A stretch of 64,000 nucleotides of DNA from an uncultured Chromatiaceae bacterium (GCA_937978655.1 CALJUX010000033.1:1-64000), one strand, 5' to 3'. Counted from the first letter of the stretch, positions 33,119-42,927 are shown. The notes: generated by a model from the sequence alone, not told the origin. Numbers and translations are program-made.

Positions 33119-35341
33119 ATGGTGTCAAAAGTAACAGATGATGATTTTCTGTTCCTCGCAGAAGACGATAGTGTTTATACGCCCGCACCTCAGGTGACTG
33201 GGGAATGGCACTTGTTGATTGTTGATGATGACGAAGAAATCCATACTGTCACACGTCTGGCGTTAAGTGACTTACTGGTGCAAGGCCGGAAACTGGTATT
33301 CCACCATGCCTATTCCGGGCGTGCTGCCATCGAATTCCTGAAGAAAAATCCGCATATCGCTGTGATATTGCTGGACGTGGTGATGGAATCCGACGATGCA
33401 GGTTTATTGGTGGTGCAACAGATCCGCGAACAGCTTGGCATGGACGAAGTGCGCATCGTATTACGCACCGGCCAGCCTGGTTATGCACCGGAAGAGAGCG
33501 TCATCAAAGAATATGATATCAACGACTACAAGACTAAGACTGAGCTGACGCGCAGCAAGCTGGTCACCTCTATTATTTCTTCGATTCGTTCTTACCAGCA
33601 AATCCGTACTATTAATCAAAACCGGCTTGGGCTGCAGAAAATTATCAATGCCGGCGCCAATCTGCTCGAGCAGCATTCTTTGCATGAATTCTCCGAAGGT
33701 GTGGTGACGCAGATCTCTTCGCTGATTGGTCTGCATGCGGAAGGTGTGCTGTGCGCGCAGATTGAAGACGACGGCTCCGCCAGTGACAATGTCTATGTGT
33801 TAGGGGCCGCCGGCCATTACGCACCTTACATTAAATGTAAACTGGAGCGGCTGGGCAATGAGCGCATTATTCAACAGATCCTGCATTGCCTGGCTGAAAA
33901 ACGACATATTTTTACCGCGTTTGACACCGTGTTATATCTGGGTAATGCCGAGCACAGTGCTGCGGTTTATATTGAAACCAACAGGCCTATTGAAGACTTT
34001 GACCGGCAGCTGATTGAAGTATTCTTAAGCAATATTTCCATCGGCTATGAAAATGTCACGTTGTTTCAGCAACTTAAACATGCGGCTTATATTGACCCGC
34101 TGACCAAAACACCAAACCGCAACGAATACACCCAGCTGCTGCAGGAAACGCGCCGGCTGGCGCCTGAGCAAACGGTGGCAGTGCTGATTGATATCGACCA
34201 TTTTTCTGACGTTAATGACGGCTTGGGTCAGGAAGTCGGCAACGAGTTGCTGGTGGCGGTGACGCACCGGTTAGTAGAAAAGTTTGGTGATATCGCCCAG
34301 ATCGCCCGTATCGGCGCTGACGTGTTTGGTTTAATCGGGCCTGAACCCCAGTTAACGCCGCAGCAGTTAAACGCAGTTTTTGCCACGCCGTTTCAGGCGT
34401 CAGAGCATAGCTTACAAATCAACGCAACTTTTGGTTTTTGCCGGTTAACGGATACCGTACGCCAGGGGCTTGGCATTCTGAAGCAGGTTTATATCGCGCT
34501 GAATCGGGCGAAAAAAAGCTTGTCGCAAAACTATGAGTTTTATCACGCTGAGCTTGAAGACCAGATGGCCGAACGCTTGGCCTTGCTGCGTCGGTTAAGA
34601 CAGGATTTTGCCCAGGATAAGCTGGCATTGTGGTATCAGCCACAAATTTCGCTGAGCGACAATAAAGTCATCGGCATGGAAGCGCTGTTGCGCTGGCCGG
34701 ATGGGCAGGGCGGTTATATCTCGCCGGCAGTCTTTATTCCGTTGGCTGAGTACTCCGGGCTGATTGTAGAGATTGGTGACTGGGTCATTCGACAGGCGTG
34801 TCAGCAAATTCATTATTTGACTGCACAGGGCCTGGAGCCACTGCGCATTGCTGTGAATGTGTCGATGCCGCAGTTCCGCAGTCCGAATTTTGTGAAGTCT
34901 GTGATTGATGCGGTGCAGGCCGTCAACATTGACCCGCAAATGCTGGAGCTGGAAATCACTGAATCTGTGGTAATGGACGAACCGAAAATTGTGATCGAGG
35001 CTTTGAGTCAGCTCAAAGCGCACGGCATTAAAGTGGCCATTGACGATTTTGGCATTGGCTTCTCCAGCCTGAGTTACCTGCAGCAGTTGCCATTGGACCG
35101 GATTAAAGTTGACCGCGCTTTTGTACGGGACTGCTCTAAGCCAAACGGTTCTGTCATCGCTGAAACCATCGTCAGTCTGGGTAAGAGATTAGGTTTATCG
35201 ACCATTGCTGAGGGCATCGAAACGCCGGAGCAGGCCGCCGTAGTCAAAGCGATGGGCTGTGACGAAGTGCAGGGTTTTATGTATGCCAAACCTATGCCGA
35301 CGCCAGAACTGCTGGCATTTATCCGCAGCTGGCAGCCCTAA
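33119..35341 (+). CDS. response regulator with DUF3369, degenerate GGDEF and EAL domains
   Basis: This 740-residue cytoplasmic protein probably degrades cyclic-di-GMP under phosphorelay control. Its N-terminal receiver (about 30-150) has LIVDDDEE and VILLDVVMESDD; a DUF3369 sensor domain follows (LGLQKIINAGANLLEQ); then a GGDEF domain whose signature reads GADVF, so cyclase activity is unlikely. The EAL domain keeps MEALLRWP, VNVSMPQF, IDDFGIGFSS, IKVDRAF and IAEGIET, as expected for an active phosphodiesterase. No kinase gene is adjacent, although the degenerate hybrid protein lies 1.2 kb upstream. A bidirectional terminator follows. Confidence 0.88.
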   Translation: MVSKVTDDDFLFLAEDDSVYTPAPQVTGEWHLLIVDDDEEIHTVTRLALSDLLVQGRKLVFHHAYSGRAAIEFLKKNPHIAVILLDVVMESDDAGLLVVQQIREQLGMDEVRIVLRTGQPGYAPEESVIKEYDINDYKTKTELTRSKLVTSIISSIRSYQQIRTINQNRLGLQKIINAGANLLEQHSLHEFSEGVVTQISSLIGLHAEGVLCAQIEDDGSASDNVYVLGAAGHYAPYIKCKLERLGNERIIQQILHCLAEKRHIFTAFDTVLYLGNAEHSAAVYIETNRPIEDFDRQLIEVFLSNISIGYENVTLFQQLKHAAYIDPLTKTPNRNEYTQLLQETRRLAPEQTVAVLIDIDHFSDVNDGLGQEVGNELLVAVTHRLVEKFGDIAQIARIGADVFGLIGPEPQLTPQQLNAVFATPFQASEHSLQINATFGFCRLTDTVRQGLGILKQVYIALNRAKKSLSQNYEFYHAELEDQMAERLALLRRLRQDFAQDKLALWYQPQISLSDNKVIGMEALLRWPDGQGGYISPAVFIPLAEYSGLIVEIGDWVIRQACQQIHYLTAQGLEPLRIAVNVSMPQFRSPNFVKSVIDAVQAVNIDPQMLELEITESVVMDEPKIVIEALSQLKAHGIKVAIDDFGIGFSSLSYLQQLPLDRIKVDRAFVRDCSKPNGSVIAETIVSLGKRLGLSTIAEGIETPEQAAVVKAMGCDEVQGFMYAKPMPTPELLAFIRSWQP

Positions 35342-35353
35342 AGTGTTCAGCAT

Positions 35354-35383
35354 AAAAAATGCCGCATCAAGCGGCATTTTTTT
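35354..35383. terminator. bidirectional terminator between the EAL gene and the chemoreceptor
   Basis: AAAAAATGCCGC ATCAA GCGGCATTTTTTT has symmetric A and T runs around a GC-rich stem, serving the two convergent genes. Confidence 0.9.
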
Positions 35384-35419
35384 ATGTTGCAGCGACATCA
35401 GCCGCTGCATTTTGGCGTA

Positions 35420-37039
35420 TCAGACGCGGAATAGCCGGGCGATATTTTCCAGGTTCTGCGCCAGATTTGCCAGTTCACGACTGGCTTTGGCGATATGGCC
35501 GGCGCTTTGTGACGTGTGTTCAGTATGTTTCACAATATCGACGACATGACCGACGATAGTCCCGGCCATCACCTGCTGCTCTTCAGTCGCGGAGGCAATG
35601 TGCTGATTCATCTCGCGAATACGGCGGATGCTGGTGGTAATGGCCTGCAGAGAGTCACCGGCCTGATTGGCTGAGGTCACACTCTGATCGGCTTGTACCG
35701 TACTTTGCTGCATTTTCTGCACCGCAGAGCGGGCGGCAGATTGCAACTGTTCAATGGTTTTCTGAATTTCTTCAGTCGATTTTTGCGTTCTGGACGCCAG
35801 AGTACGCACTTCATCAGCAACGACCGCAAAACCACGGCCTTGTTCACCGGCGCGCGCAGCTTCAATCGCAGCGTTTAATGCCAGCAGGTTGGTCTGTTCA
35901 GCAATACCTTTAATCACATCCAGCACTGCACCAACCTGATTGGCATCTGTTTCCAGTTTCAGGATGACTTCGGAAGCCTCCTGCACGTTGGTTGCCAGCT
36001 GGCGAATGTTGCTGACGGTGATCCCCACCGTTTGTTGACCGCGGTCGGCTGCAGTGTTGGAATCATTGGCGGCGCTGGACGCTTCGTTGGCGCTGCTGGC
36101 CTCTGCAATCACGCTGTTGCTCATATCATCAACCGCAACTTTGGCTTGGTCGGCGGCTTTGCGCTGTACTGCGATGGTTCTGTTGGTATCGTCGGTCAGC
36201 TGATGTAAATCTTTCGCCAGCGATGACAGTGGCAGCGCTGTGTTGACGATTTCTTTGACCACACCCTGCAGTTTTTCCATAAATGAGTTAAACCAGTACG
36301 CCAAATCTCCCAGCTCATCTTTAGATTTGGTTTCAATCCGTACCGTCAAGTCGCCGTCTTCTTTGGCAAGATCACGCAACGAGCGGATGATGTGCCCGAG
36401 GCTGCTGTCGATGCCACGAACGACCGGTAAGGCGGTACCAAACAGCGCAAGCACCGTGATCAGCATCATAATGACGCCGACTGTGATCATCTGAGAAGCC
36501 TGCGCATTAGCATCGTCAATGGAATTCTTAAATTGCGTCAGCTGCACATCACGAAACGATGTCAGCTTTTTCACGGTATTTTCGTAGTCCGCATTCATTT
36601 TTTGCGAACGCTCGCCAATGGTGGCCATGTCCGCGGTATTGCTGACCATTTCCTGTGACACTTTAAAGGCGACCGCGTAATAAGCGTCAAAAGACTGCAG
36701 AATTTGCCCGACTTCGCGGCTGACTTCTGATTCCAGCTGACCGACAGTCGTCAGCTGTTTTTTCATTTGCTCGGCCAGTTTATTGGCTGCGTTCAGCGCT
36801 TCCTCGTCGCCAGTAGTGACGGCGCTTGCCAGCGACTCTTTTAAACGTTCTAACGAGACTAAGGCACTTTCCGAGGCCTGTAACACCGGGAATTGAATAT
36901 CCCGGGTGTTTTCCAGCGTTTTCACGTTACTCAGTGCGGTTTTAGTCGAGAGCCCCAGAAACACCACAAACATCAGGGTGCCAATGAGGGGGATTAAATA
37001 GATTTTTTTCGCAATCGAAAGGCGTTGCAAAAATTCCAT
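35420..37039 (-). CDS. methyl-accepting chemotaxis protein
   Basis: This is a 539-residue chemoreceptor. Transmembrane helix 1 is at residues 13-31 and helix 2 near 184-207, enclosing a mostly helical periplasmic ligand domain of about 150 residues (four-helix-bundle type). A HAMP domain with LAKEDGDLTVRIETKSKDELG follows, then the signalling domain whose hairpin tip reads NLLALNAAIEAARAGEQGRG FAVVADEVR. The ligand is unknown. There is no C-terminal CheR-tethering pentapeptide. It is transcribed alone, convergent with the EAL gene. Confidence 0.93.
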   Translation of the reverse strand: MEFLQRLSIAKKIYLIPLIGTLMFVVFLGLSTKTALSNVKTLENTRDIQFPVLQASESALVSLERLKESLASAVTTGDEEALNAANKLAEQMKKQLTTVGQLESEVSREVGQILQSFDAYYAVAFKVSQEMVSNTADMATIGERSQKMNADYENTVKKLTSFRDVQLTQFKNSIDDANAQASQMITVGVIMMLITVLALFGTALPVVRGIDSSLGHIIRSLRDLAKEDGDLTVRIETKSKDELGDLAYWFNSFMEKLQGVVKEIVNTALPLSSLAKDLHQLTDDTNRTIAVQRKAADQAKVAVDDMSNSVIAEASSANEASSAANDSNTAADRGQQTVGITVSNIRQLATNVQEASEVILKLETDANQVGAVLDVIKGIAEQTNLLALNAAIEAARAGEQGRGFAVVADEVRTLASRTQKSTEEIQKTIEQLQSAARSAVQKMQQSTVQADQSVTSANQAGDSLQAITTSIRRIREMNQHIASATEEQQVMAGTIVGHVVDIVKHTEHTSQSAGHIAKASRELANLAQNLENIARLFRV

Positions 37040-37223
37040 AGATGATTACCCCGTTGGATCAGCGCAAAGGCCGGTATTATTTTGAATATCTTTGATTTGA
37101 AATCACTTTCGAGTATAGACAGCAAATTGGATTGGCGCAGCAATCTCAGGGCATTAGAACAGAATTTATGAATGTAAAGAAAGGGATAGTGCTGAATATC
37201 CGCGATTTGGCTCAGTTAATGAA

Positions 37224-37247
37224 ACAGGCCCGGCAGTGCGGGCCTGT
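37224..37247 (-). terminator. hairpin downstream of ppa
   Basis: ACAGGCCCG / CGGGCCTGT-type stem (with a CA mismatch near the loop) lies 20 bases beyond the ppa stop. On the ppa strand only TTTC follows, so termination is probable but weak; on the + strand CTTTTT follows. Confidence 0.55.
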
Positions 37248-37266
37248 CTTTTTACACCGTACGAAA

Positions 37267-37797
37267 TTATTTGTTTTGTGCGCGTTCAAATGAAGTTTGG
37301 ATCTCGGCTTTGGCTTCAGCTTTATCGCCCCAGCCAATTACTTTGACCCACTTGCCTGGTTCCAGCTCTTTATAACGTTCAAAGAAATGCTGGATTTGCG
37401 CTTTTAACAGCTCAGGCACGTCACCGATATCCTGGATATGGTCATAGATTTTGGTCAGTTTGCTGACAGGTACTGCCAACACTTTGGCATCTTCGCCGGC
37501 TTCATCAGCCATTTTTAATACTGCAACCGGACGGCATTTGATCACCGCGCCAGGTACCAGTGGATATGGTGTTGGTACCAGCACGTCAACCGGGTCACCG
37601 TCCAGTGACAGCGTGTGGTTTACAAAACCGTAGTTGCATGGGTAGAACATCGGAGTAGACATAAAACGGTCAACCCAGACAGTACCGCTGTCTTTGTCTA
37701 CTTCGTATTTGATTGGATCGGCATTGGCCGGGATTTCGATGATAACGTTGATTTCATCTGGCAGGTTTTTACCCGCCGGGACCAGACTTAAGCTCAT
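37267..37797 (-). CDS. ppa: inorganic pyrophosphatase, family I
   Basis: Ppa is a soluble Mg-dependent pyrophosphatase that pulls biosynthetic reactions forward by hydrolysing PPi. The 176-residue protein contains the signature DGDPVDVLV with catalytic aspartates, MSTPMFYPCNYGFV and the Lys/Tyr segment FFERYKELEPGKWVKV. Length is normal. It is transcribed alone and is upstream of fbp in the same direction, separated by a hairpin. Confidence 0.97.
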   Translation of the reverse strand: MSLSLVPAGKNLPDEINVIIEIPANADPIKYEVDKDSGTVWVDRFMSTPMFYPCNYGFVNHTLSLDGDPVDVLVPTPYPLVPGAVIKCRPVAVLKMADEAGEDAKVLAVPVSKLTKIYDHIQDIGDVPELLKAQIQHFFERYKELEPGKWVKVIGWGDKAEAKAEIQTSFERAQNK

Positions 37798-37869
37798 GAT
37801 GCTTCCTTATCTATTAAAAACGCAGTGGCGCCTATTATACCGGCGACATTAAAAATCGCTATGGTTGTA

Positions 37870-37890
37870 CGCCCGGACTTTGGTCGGGCG
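37870..37890 (-). terminator. hairpin downstream of fbp
   Basis: CGCCCGG / TCGGGCG arms flank a short loop 10 bases after the fbp stop on the minus strand. No adjacent T-run follows on that strand, so the terminator role is tentative. Confidence 0.4.
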
Positions 37891-37899
37891 TCGCTTCAT

Positions 37900-38871
37900 T
37901 CAGGCCTGATGATACTTCAGGCAGCTGTCGACTTCGTGTTTAGACCCCAGGATCACCGCAACGCGCTGGTGAATGTCCACCGGCTCAATTTCCATAATGC
38001 GTTGGTAGCCAGTAGAACTGGCGCCGCCGGCCTGTTCTACCAGAAAACTCATTGGATTGGCTTCGTACATCAGGCGTAGTTTGTCTGGTTTGTTCGGGTC
38101 TTTAGTATCGGTCGGATACATAAAGATACCGCCACGACACAAAATGCGATGCACATCACCGACCATGGCTGCTATCCAGCGCATATTAAAGTTCTTGCCG
38201 CGCGGGCCGGCTTTACCCAGCAGCAAATCGCCGACATAAGCCTGCATGCCGCTTTGCCAGTAGCGCTGATTCGACATATTGATGGCAAATTCAGCGGTGA
38301 CTGACGGAATTGCGACTTCTTCCTGTGTTAGCAGGAAACCACCATAAGTTTTGTCCAGTGTGTAAAGCCGGGTGCCCTGGCCTGTAGTCAGCGCCAGCAT
38401 GGTCGAAGGGCCGTATAACACATAACCGGCGGCCAATTGTGCGGTGCCGGGTTGTAAAAACTGTGCGGCATCCGCGGCGTCGACGTCATCACGCGCCGGC
38501 AGAATCGAGAAAATGGTACCAATCAGGCTGTTAATATCGGTGTTGGACGAACCATCCAGCGGGTCAAAAGTGACCAGATAACGGCCCTGCGGATTGCCGG
38601 CGACCGTGTGGTCTTCTTCTTCACTGGAAATGGCTTTGACGACGCCAGTTTCCAGAATCATGTCTTTGAGCAGTTCGTTGGCCAGCACATCGAGTTTTTT
38701 CTGCGTTTCGCCCTGAATATTTTCATCCAGTGTCGAGCCTAATACGCCGGCTAATGCGCCTTGTCCGACCCGGAAGGAGATTTCTTTACAGGCAGCCAGA
38801 ATGGTTTTAATCAGGGCAATCAGGTCGGTATCGACCCCATCTTGTCGCAGTACAGGAGCCAGACGGCGCAT
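37900..38871 (-). CDS. fbp: fructose-1,6-bisphosphatase class I
   Basis: Fbp is the gluconeogenic phosphatase converting fructose-1,6-bisphosphate to fructose-6-phosphate. The 323-residue protein has SSEEEDH, the metal site FDPLDGSSNTDIN, SQ-type NQRYWQSGMQAYV, and the C-terminal GGASSTGYQRIMEI. AAGGA lies 8 bases before ATG 38871. It is divergent from mpl, the same neighbour as in E. coli. Confidence 0.96.
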   Translation of the reverse strand: MRRLAPVLRQDGVDTDLIALIKTILAACKEISFRVGQGALAGVLGSTLDENIQGETQKKLDVLANELLKDMILETGVVKAISSEEEDHTVAGNPQGRYLVTFDPLDGSSNTDINSLIGTIFSILPARDDVDAADAAQFLQPGTAQLAAGYVLYGPSTMLALTTGQGTRLYTLDKTYGGFLLTQEEVAIPSVTAEFAINMSNQRYWQSGMQAYVGDLLLGKAGPRGKNFNMRWIAAMVGDVHRILCRGGIFMYPTDTKDPNKPDKLRLMYEANPMSFLVEQAGGASSTGYQRIMEIEPVDIHQRVAVILGSKHEVDSCLKYHQA

Positions 38872-39041
38872 CGGTATTTCCTTCTGTTAGTGTAGGGTTG
38901 TGGCTATGCCGGTCGCTTCAATGTGGCTCTGCTGGCCGCGTACCTGACCGCGCACTTGATAGTGGGCCCAGAGTTTAAAGAATCTGGCTAAAAATTGCAT
39001 TTTTATCACCGATTTTATTTCGAAAAAGCCGGTTGTGCTTT

Positions 39042-39050
39042 TGTTACAAT
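39042..39050 (+). promoter_or_regulatory. extended -10 promoter of mpl
   Basis: TGTTACAAT carries a TGn extension before TACAAT (5 of 6 consensus). No good -35 is visible at 17 bases, which suits an extended -10 promoter. It lies 68 bases before the mpl ATG in the fbp-mpl divergent gap. Confidence 0.45.
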
Positions 39051-39117
39051 GCCGGAAAATACTGGCAAAAGCCCGCGCGTGTAAAAGTGGCGGGGCCATT
39101 CTCAGCAGGACAACTTC

Positions 39118-40479
39118 ATGCATCTTCATATTTTGGGTATTTGCGGCACTTTTATGGGCGGCATTGCTGCTATTGCCAAAAGTTTAGGCCACCAGGTCAC
39201 GGGCTCTGACGCCAATGTGTATCCGCCGATGAGCACACAACTCGAAGAACTCGGCATCAGTCTGACCCAGGGGTACGACCCGGCGCAGCTGGAACCGCCG
39301 CCGGATTTAGTCATCATTGGCAATGCTATGTCCCGCGGTAATCCGTGCGTTGAGTATGTGTTAAACCGCAATATTCCTTATACCTCAGGTCCGCAGTGGC
39401 TGGCGGAAACAGTGCTGCGCGACCGCTGGGTGCTGGCGGTGTCCGGCACGCATGGTAAAACCACCACCACCACGATGCTGGCGTGGATTTTAGAATTCGC
39501 CGGGTTAAAACCTGGCTTTTTGATTGGCGGCATTCCGCAAAACTTCGAGGTGTCGGCGCGTTTAGGTGATGCACCATTTTTTGTCATTGAAGCTGACGAA
39601 TACGACACGGCGTTTTTTGATAAACGTAGCAAGTTTGTGCATTACCGGCCACGGACCTTAATCCTGAATAATCTTGAGTTTGACCACGCTGACATTTTCC
39701 CGGACTTGGCAGCTATTCAGCGCCAGTTCCATCATTTATTACGGATGGTGCCGGGCAATGGCTTGGTGCTGTCGCAAGCGGATGTACCGGCCGTGCAGCA
39801 AGTGCTTGATATGGGCTGCTGGAGTGAACAGCAACAAAGCGGTCGCGAATGGCAAGTGCGGCTGCTGCAAGCCGATGGTTCCGCCTTTGAAGTCAGTTTC
39901 CGAGGTGAGGTCAAAGGCACAGTGCAATGGGCCTTATGTGGTCAGCACAGTGTCGACAACGGCCTGATGGCGCTGGCGGCAGCGCAACATGCCGGCGTGC
40001 CGCTGGCGGTTGCGATTGAAGCACTGAATCAGTTCGTCGCGCCAAAACGCCGGCTGGAACTCAAAGGCGTGGTCAATGGCATCAGCGTTTATGATGATTT
40101 TGCCCATCACCCGACGGCGATTGAAACAACGCTAGCTGGTTTGCGCGCCCGGGTGGGCCAACAGCGTATTCTGGCCGTATTGGAACCGCGCTCAAACACC
40201 ATGCGAATGGGCGTGCACAAAGAAGCCTTACCGGCATCGCTGCAAAAAGCCGATGAAGTGTTTTTATTTGAACCTGCGAGCAGCGGTTGGTCGCTTGGCG
40301 CTTTGGCAGAGCAAATCAGCCAGCAATGCGCCATCCCGGCGACGGTCGAGCAGGATATCGACAGGCTGGTGCAGCGTATTGTCGCCTCGGCGCAGCCCGG
40401 CGATTCGGTTCTGGTGATGAGTAACGGCGGTTTTGGCGGTATTCACGATAAATTATTACAGGCGCTGGCTGCGGTATGA
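39118..40479 (+). CDS. mpl: murein peptide ligase Mpl
   Basis: Mpl ligates recycled L-Ala-gamma-D-Glu-meso-DAP tripeptide to UDP-MurNAc. The 453-residue Mur-ligase begins MHLHILGICGTFMGGIA, has the ATP loop GTHGKTTTTTM, IEADEYDTAFFDKRSKF and DDFAHHPTAIE. The GICGTFMG opening distinguishes Mpl from MurC. It is followed at 30 bases by ubiX. Confidence 0.96.
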   Translation: MHLHILGICGTFMGGIAAIAKSLGHQVTGSDANVYPPMSTQLEELGISLTQGYDPAQLEPPPDLVIIGNAMSRGNPCVEYVLNRNIPYTSGPQWLAETVLRDRWVLAVSGTHGKTTTTTMLAWILEFAGLKPGFLIGGIPQNFEVSARLGDAPFFVIEADEYDTAFFDKRSKFVHYRPRTLILNNLEFDHADIFPDLAAIQRQFHHLLRMVPGNGLVLSQADVPAVQQVLDMGCWSEQQQSGREWQVRLLQADGSAFEVSFRGEVKGTVQWALCGQHSVDNGLMALAAAQHAGVPLAVAIEALNQFVAPKRRLELKGVVNGISVYDDFAHHPTAIETTLAGLRARVGQQRILAVLEPRSNTMRMGVHKEALPASLQKADEVFLFEPASSGWSLGALAEQISQQCAIPATVEQDIDRLVQRIVASAQPGDSVLVMSNGGFGGIHDKLLQALAAV

Positions 40480-40509
40480 GCCAGCCGCATTCAGTAAGAA
40501 GGCACATTT

Positions 40510-41175
40510 ATGCATGTGAGTGATGATCTGAAAGTTCAACCCAGTGTTTCCCCAGAGCGTGAAGTCACGCTGGCCTTTACCGGCGCATCCGGCGCTTTAT
40601 ATGGCTGGCGCCTGCTGCAGGTACTGCTGAGCCTGAATGTTAAAGTGCATTTGCTGATCTCCAGTGCGGCCAAAGTGGTGTTTGCCACTGAACATGATTT
40701 AAAACTCAATGGCAATCCGCAGGCCTGTCAGGCGCAGTTGGTTGAAATCTTTGGCTGTGCCCCCCATTTACTGGCTGTCTACGGCAAAGACGACTGGTTC
40801 TCACCGGTCGCGTCCGGCTCGGCCGCGCCAAAAACCATGGTGATTTGCCCTTGTTCGACCGGCACTGTTGCGGCTATTGCCCATGGCATGAGCGACAACC
40901 TGATTGAGCGGGCGGCCGATGTCGTCATCAAGGAAAAAGGCCAGTTGATTTTAGTGCCGCGGGAGACACCATTAAGTGCCTTGCACCTGGAGAATCTGCT
41001 GGTGTTAGCCAAACTGGGCGCCACTATTATGCCGGCGGCGCCCGGCTTTTATCATCAGCCGAAGAGCATTGAAGATTTGATTGACTTTATCGTGGCCCGC
41101 TTGCTGGACCATCTGGGTCTGCCGCAGCAACTGATGCCGCGTTGGGGTTATCAGCCACACACCACCAAAGATTGA
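40510..41175 (+). CDS. ubiX: flavin prenyltransferase UbiX
   Basis: UbiX makes prenylated FMN, the cofactor of the decarboxylase UbiD in ubiquinone synthesis. The 221-residue protein has the flavoprotein opening LAFTGASGALYGWRLL, VICPCSTGTVAAIAHGMSDN, and the late PRETPLSALHLENL and MPAAPGFYH signatures. About 18 N-terminal residues precede the core, slightly longer than E. coli. GTAAGAAGG lies upstream. Confidence 0.95.
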   Translation: MHVSDDLKVQPSVSPEREVTLAFTGASGALYGWRLLQVLLSLNVKVHLLISSAAKVVFATEHDLKLNGNPQACQAQLVEIFGCAPHLLAVYGKDDWFSPVASGSAAPKTMVICPCSTGTVAAIAHGMSDNLIERAADVVIKEKGQLILVPRETPLSALHLENLLVLAKLGATIMPAAPGFYHQPKSIEDLIDFIVARLLDHLGLPQQLMPRWGYQPHTTKD

Positions 41176-41236
41176 CCTGTCAACGGGTCCATTCATTTAC
41201 CAGATAAAATCGCCTGGCGATTAAGAGGAGTACGCT

Positions 41237-42154
41237 GTGACGCTGGCTTTATCGATCCGCGCTTTACACAAATCCTATAAAAGCGGCACCAAAGCCTTAA
41301 ATGGCATCGACTTAGATGTACAGCAAGGCGATTTTTTTGCGTTGCTGGGGCCCAATGGCGCCGGTAAAAGTACCACCATCGGCATTATCAGTGCCTTAGT
41401 GAATAAAACATCTGGCACAGTCAAAGTCTTTGATTTTGATACTGATACTCATCTTGAGGACGCCAAAAGCCAGTTGGGCCTGGTGCCACAGGAATTCAAC
41501 TTTAACCAGTTTGAAACGGTGCTGCAGATTGTGGTGAATCAGGCCGGTTATTACGGCGTGCCCAAAAGCGTCGCTTTAGTGCGGGCAGAGAAATACCTCG
41601 GCCAGCTGGGCCTGTGGGAAAAACGTCATGCACGCTCACGCGAGTTGTCCGGCGGCATGAAACGCCGGCTGATGATCGCCCGTGCTTTGATGCATGAACC
41701 TAAACTGCTGATCCTGGACGAGCCAACCGCCGGCGTCGATATCGAGCTGCGCCGTTCGATGTGGGAATTCCTCAAAGAGATTAACGCCCAGGGCGTGACC
41801 ATTATTCTGACCACGCATTATCTGGAAGAAGCCGAGATGTTGTGCCGCAATATCGCCATCATCGACAAAGGCCGTATCATTGAAAATACCTCGATGAAGG
41901 CCTTGCTCGGCAAGCTGAATAAAGAGACTTTTGTGCTGGACCTGCAATCTGGACGTACTGAATTGTCTTTGCCGGGCTTTATCACCCGTAAACTGGACGA
42001 ACACAGCTTTGAAGTGGATGTGGAGAAAAATCAGGGGCTCAACGCCGTCTTTGCTGCACTGGCAGCACAGGACATCACAGTGTTATCGATGCGTAATAAA
42101 GCCAACCGGCTGGAAGAGCTGTTTGTCAGCCTGATTGGTGAGGGGAAACACTGA
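41237..42154 (+). CDS. yadG: ABC transporter ATP-binding protein, YadG-like
   Basis: This is a 305-residue ABC ATPase of the drug/polysaccharide exporter class. Walker A is GPNGAGKST, the signature is LSGGMKRR and Walker B with D-loop is LLILDEPTAGVD. The C-terminal extension is typical of YadG-type proteins. GTG 41237 follows AGAGGAG. Its final ATG base is shared with the permease start (ATG at 42154), so the two form a translationally coupled exporter. Substrate unknown. Confidence 0.9.
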   Translation: MTLALSIRALHKSYKSGTKALNGIDLDVQQGDFFALLGPNGAGKSTTIGIISALVNKTSGTVKVFDFDTDTHLEDAKSQLGLVPQEFNFNQFETVLQIVVNQAGYYGVPKSVALVRAEKYLGQLGLWEKRHARSRELSGGMKRRLMIARALMHEPKLLILDEPTAGVDIELRRSMWEFLKEINAQGVTIILTTHYLEEAEMLCRNIAIIDKGRIIENTSMKALLGKLNKETFVLDLQSGRTELSLPGFITRKLDEHSFEVDVEKNQGLNAVFAALAAQDITVLSMRNKANRLEELFVSLIGEGKH

Positions 42155-42927
42155 TGTTTAAACCAAGATATCTGATTGCGCTGCAAAGCATCCTGAATAA
42201 AGAAACCAACCGTTTTCTGCGGATTTGGGTGCAAACGCTGGTGCCGCCGGCCATTACGATGACGCTGTATTTTGTTATCTTCGGCAATTTAATCGGCAGC
42301 CAGATTGGTCAAATCCATGGCTTCAGCTACATGGAATTTATTGTGCCTGGCCTCATTATGATGTCGGTGATCACCAATTCTTATGCCAACGTGGCGTCGA
42401 GTTTTTTCAGTGCCAAGTTTCAGCGCAATGTTGAAGAGCTGCTGGTTGCGCCGGTACCGAACTACATCATAGTGCTGGGTTTTGTCGGTGGTGGCGTCGC
42501 GCGTGGCGTGTTGGTGGGGCTGATAGTCACTGTGCTGAGTCTATTTTTTGTCGATATCCGCATCCACCATTTGTGGGTCATCGTCAGCACTGTGTTACTG
42601 ACTTCTGCGGTATTTTCGCTGGGTGGTCTGATTAACGCTGTTTATGCCAAAACCTTTGATGACATCAGCATAGTGCCGACTTTTGTGCTGACGCCTTTGA
42701 CCTATTTGGGTGGGGTGTTTTATTCGCTGAGCCTGCTGCCGGAGTTCTGGCAGGGCGTGTCGACACTCAATCCGATTGTGTATATGGTCAATGCCTTCCG
42801 CTACGGTTTTCTCGGCCATTCTGATGTCAGTCTGACGCTGGCGTATTCAGTGCTGATTGGCTTGATTGTCGTGTTGTTTGGCATCGCCATGCGTTTGATC
42901 CGCCGTGGCACCGGGCTGCGTAGCTAG
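42154..42927 (+). CDS. yadH: ABC-2 type permease, YadH-like
   Basis: This is a 257-residue integral membrane protein with six predicted helices and the ABC-2 pattern: an amphipathic N-terminus, MEFIVPGLIMMSVITNSYAN, FVLTPLTYLGGVFYSLSLLP and LNPIVYMVNAFRYG near the end. It pairs with the upstream ATPase, as in E. coli yadGH. The substrate is unknown. The following 221 bases before panP hold a GC-rich dyad near 42932-42962 and nothing else I can name. Confidence 0.9.
   Translation: MFKPRYLIALQSILNKETNRFLRIWVQTLVPPAITMTLYFVIFGNLIGSQIGQIHGFSYMEFIVPGLIMMSVITNSYANVASSFFSAKFQRNVEELLVAPVPNYIIVLGFVGGGVARGVLVGLIVTVLSLFFVDIRIHHLWVIVSTVLLTSAVFSLGGLINAVYAKTFDDISIVPTFVLTPLTYLGGVFYSLSLLPEFWQGVSTLNPIVYMVNAFRYGFLGHSDVSLTLAYSVLIGLIVVLFGIAMRLIRRGTGLRS

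Noticed and set aside
38887..39129. Minus-strand ORF of about 80 codons in the fbp-mpl gap
   Set aside because: No ribosome site, no recognisable family and it covers the mpl promoter region.
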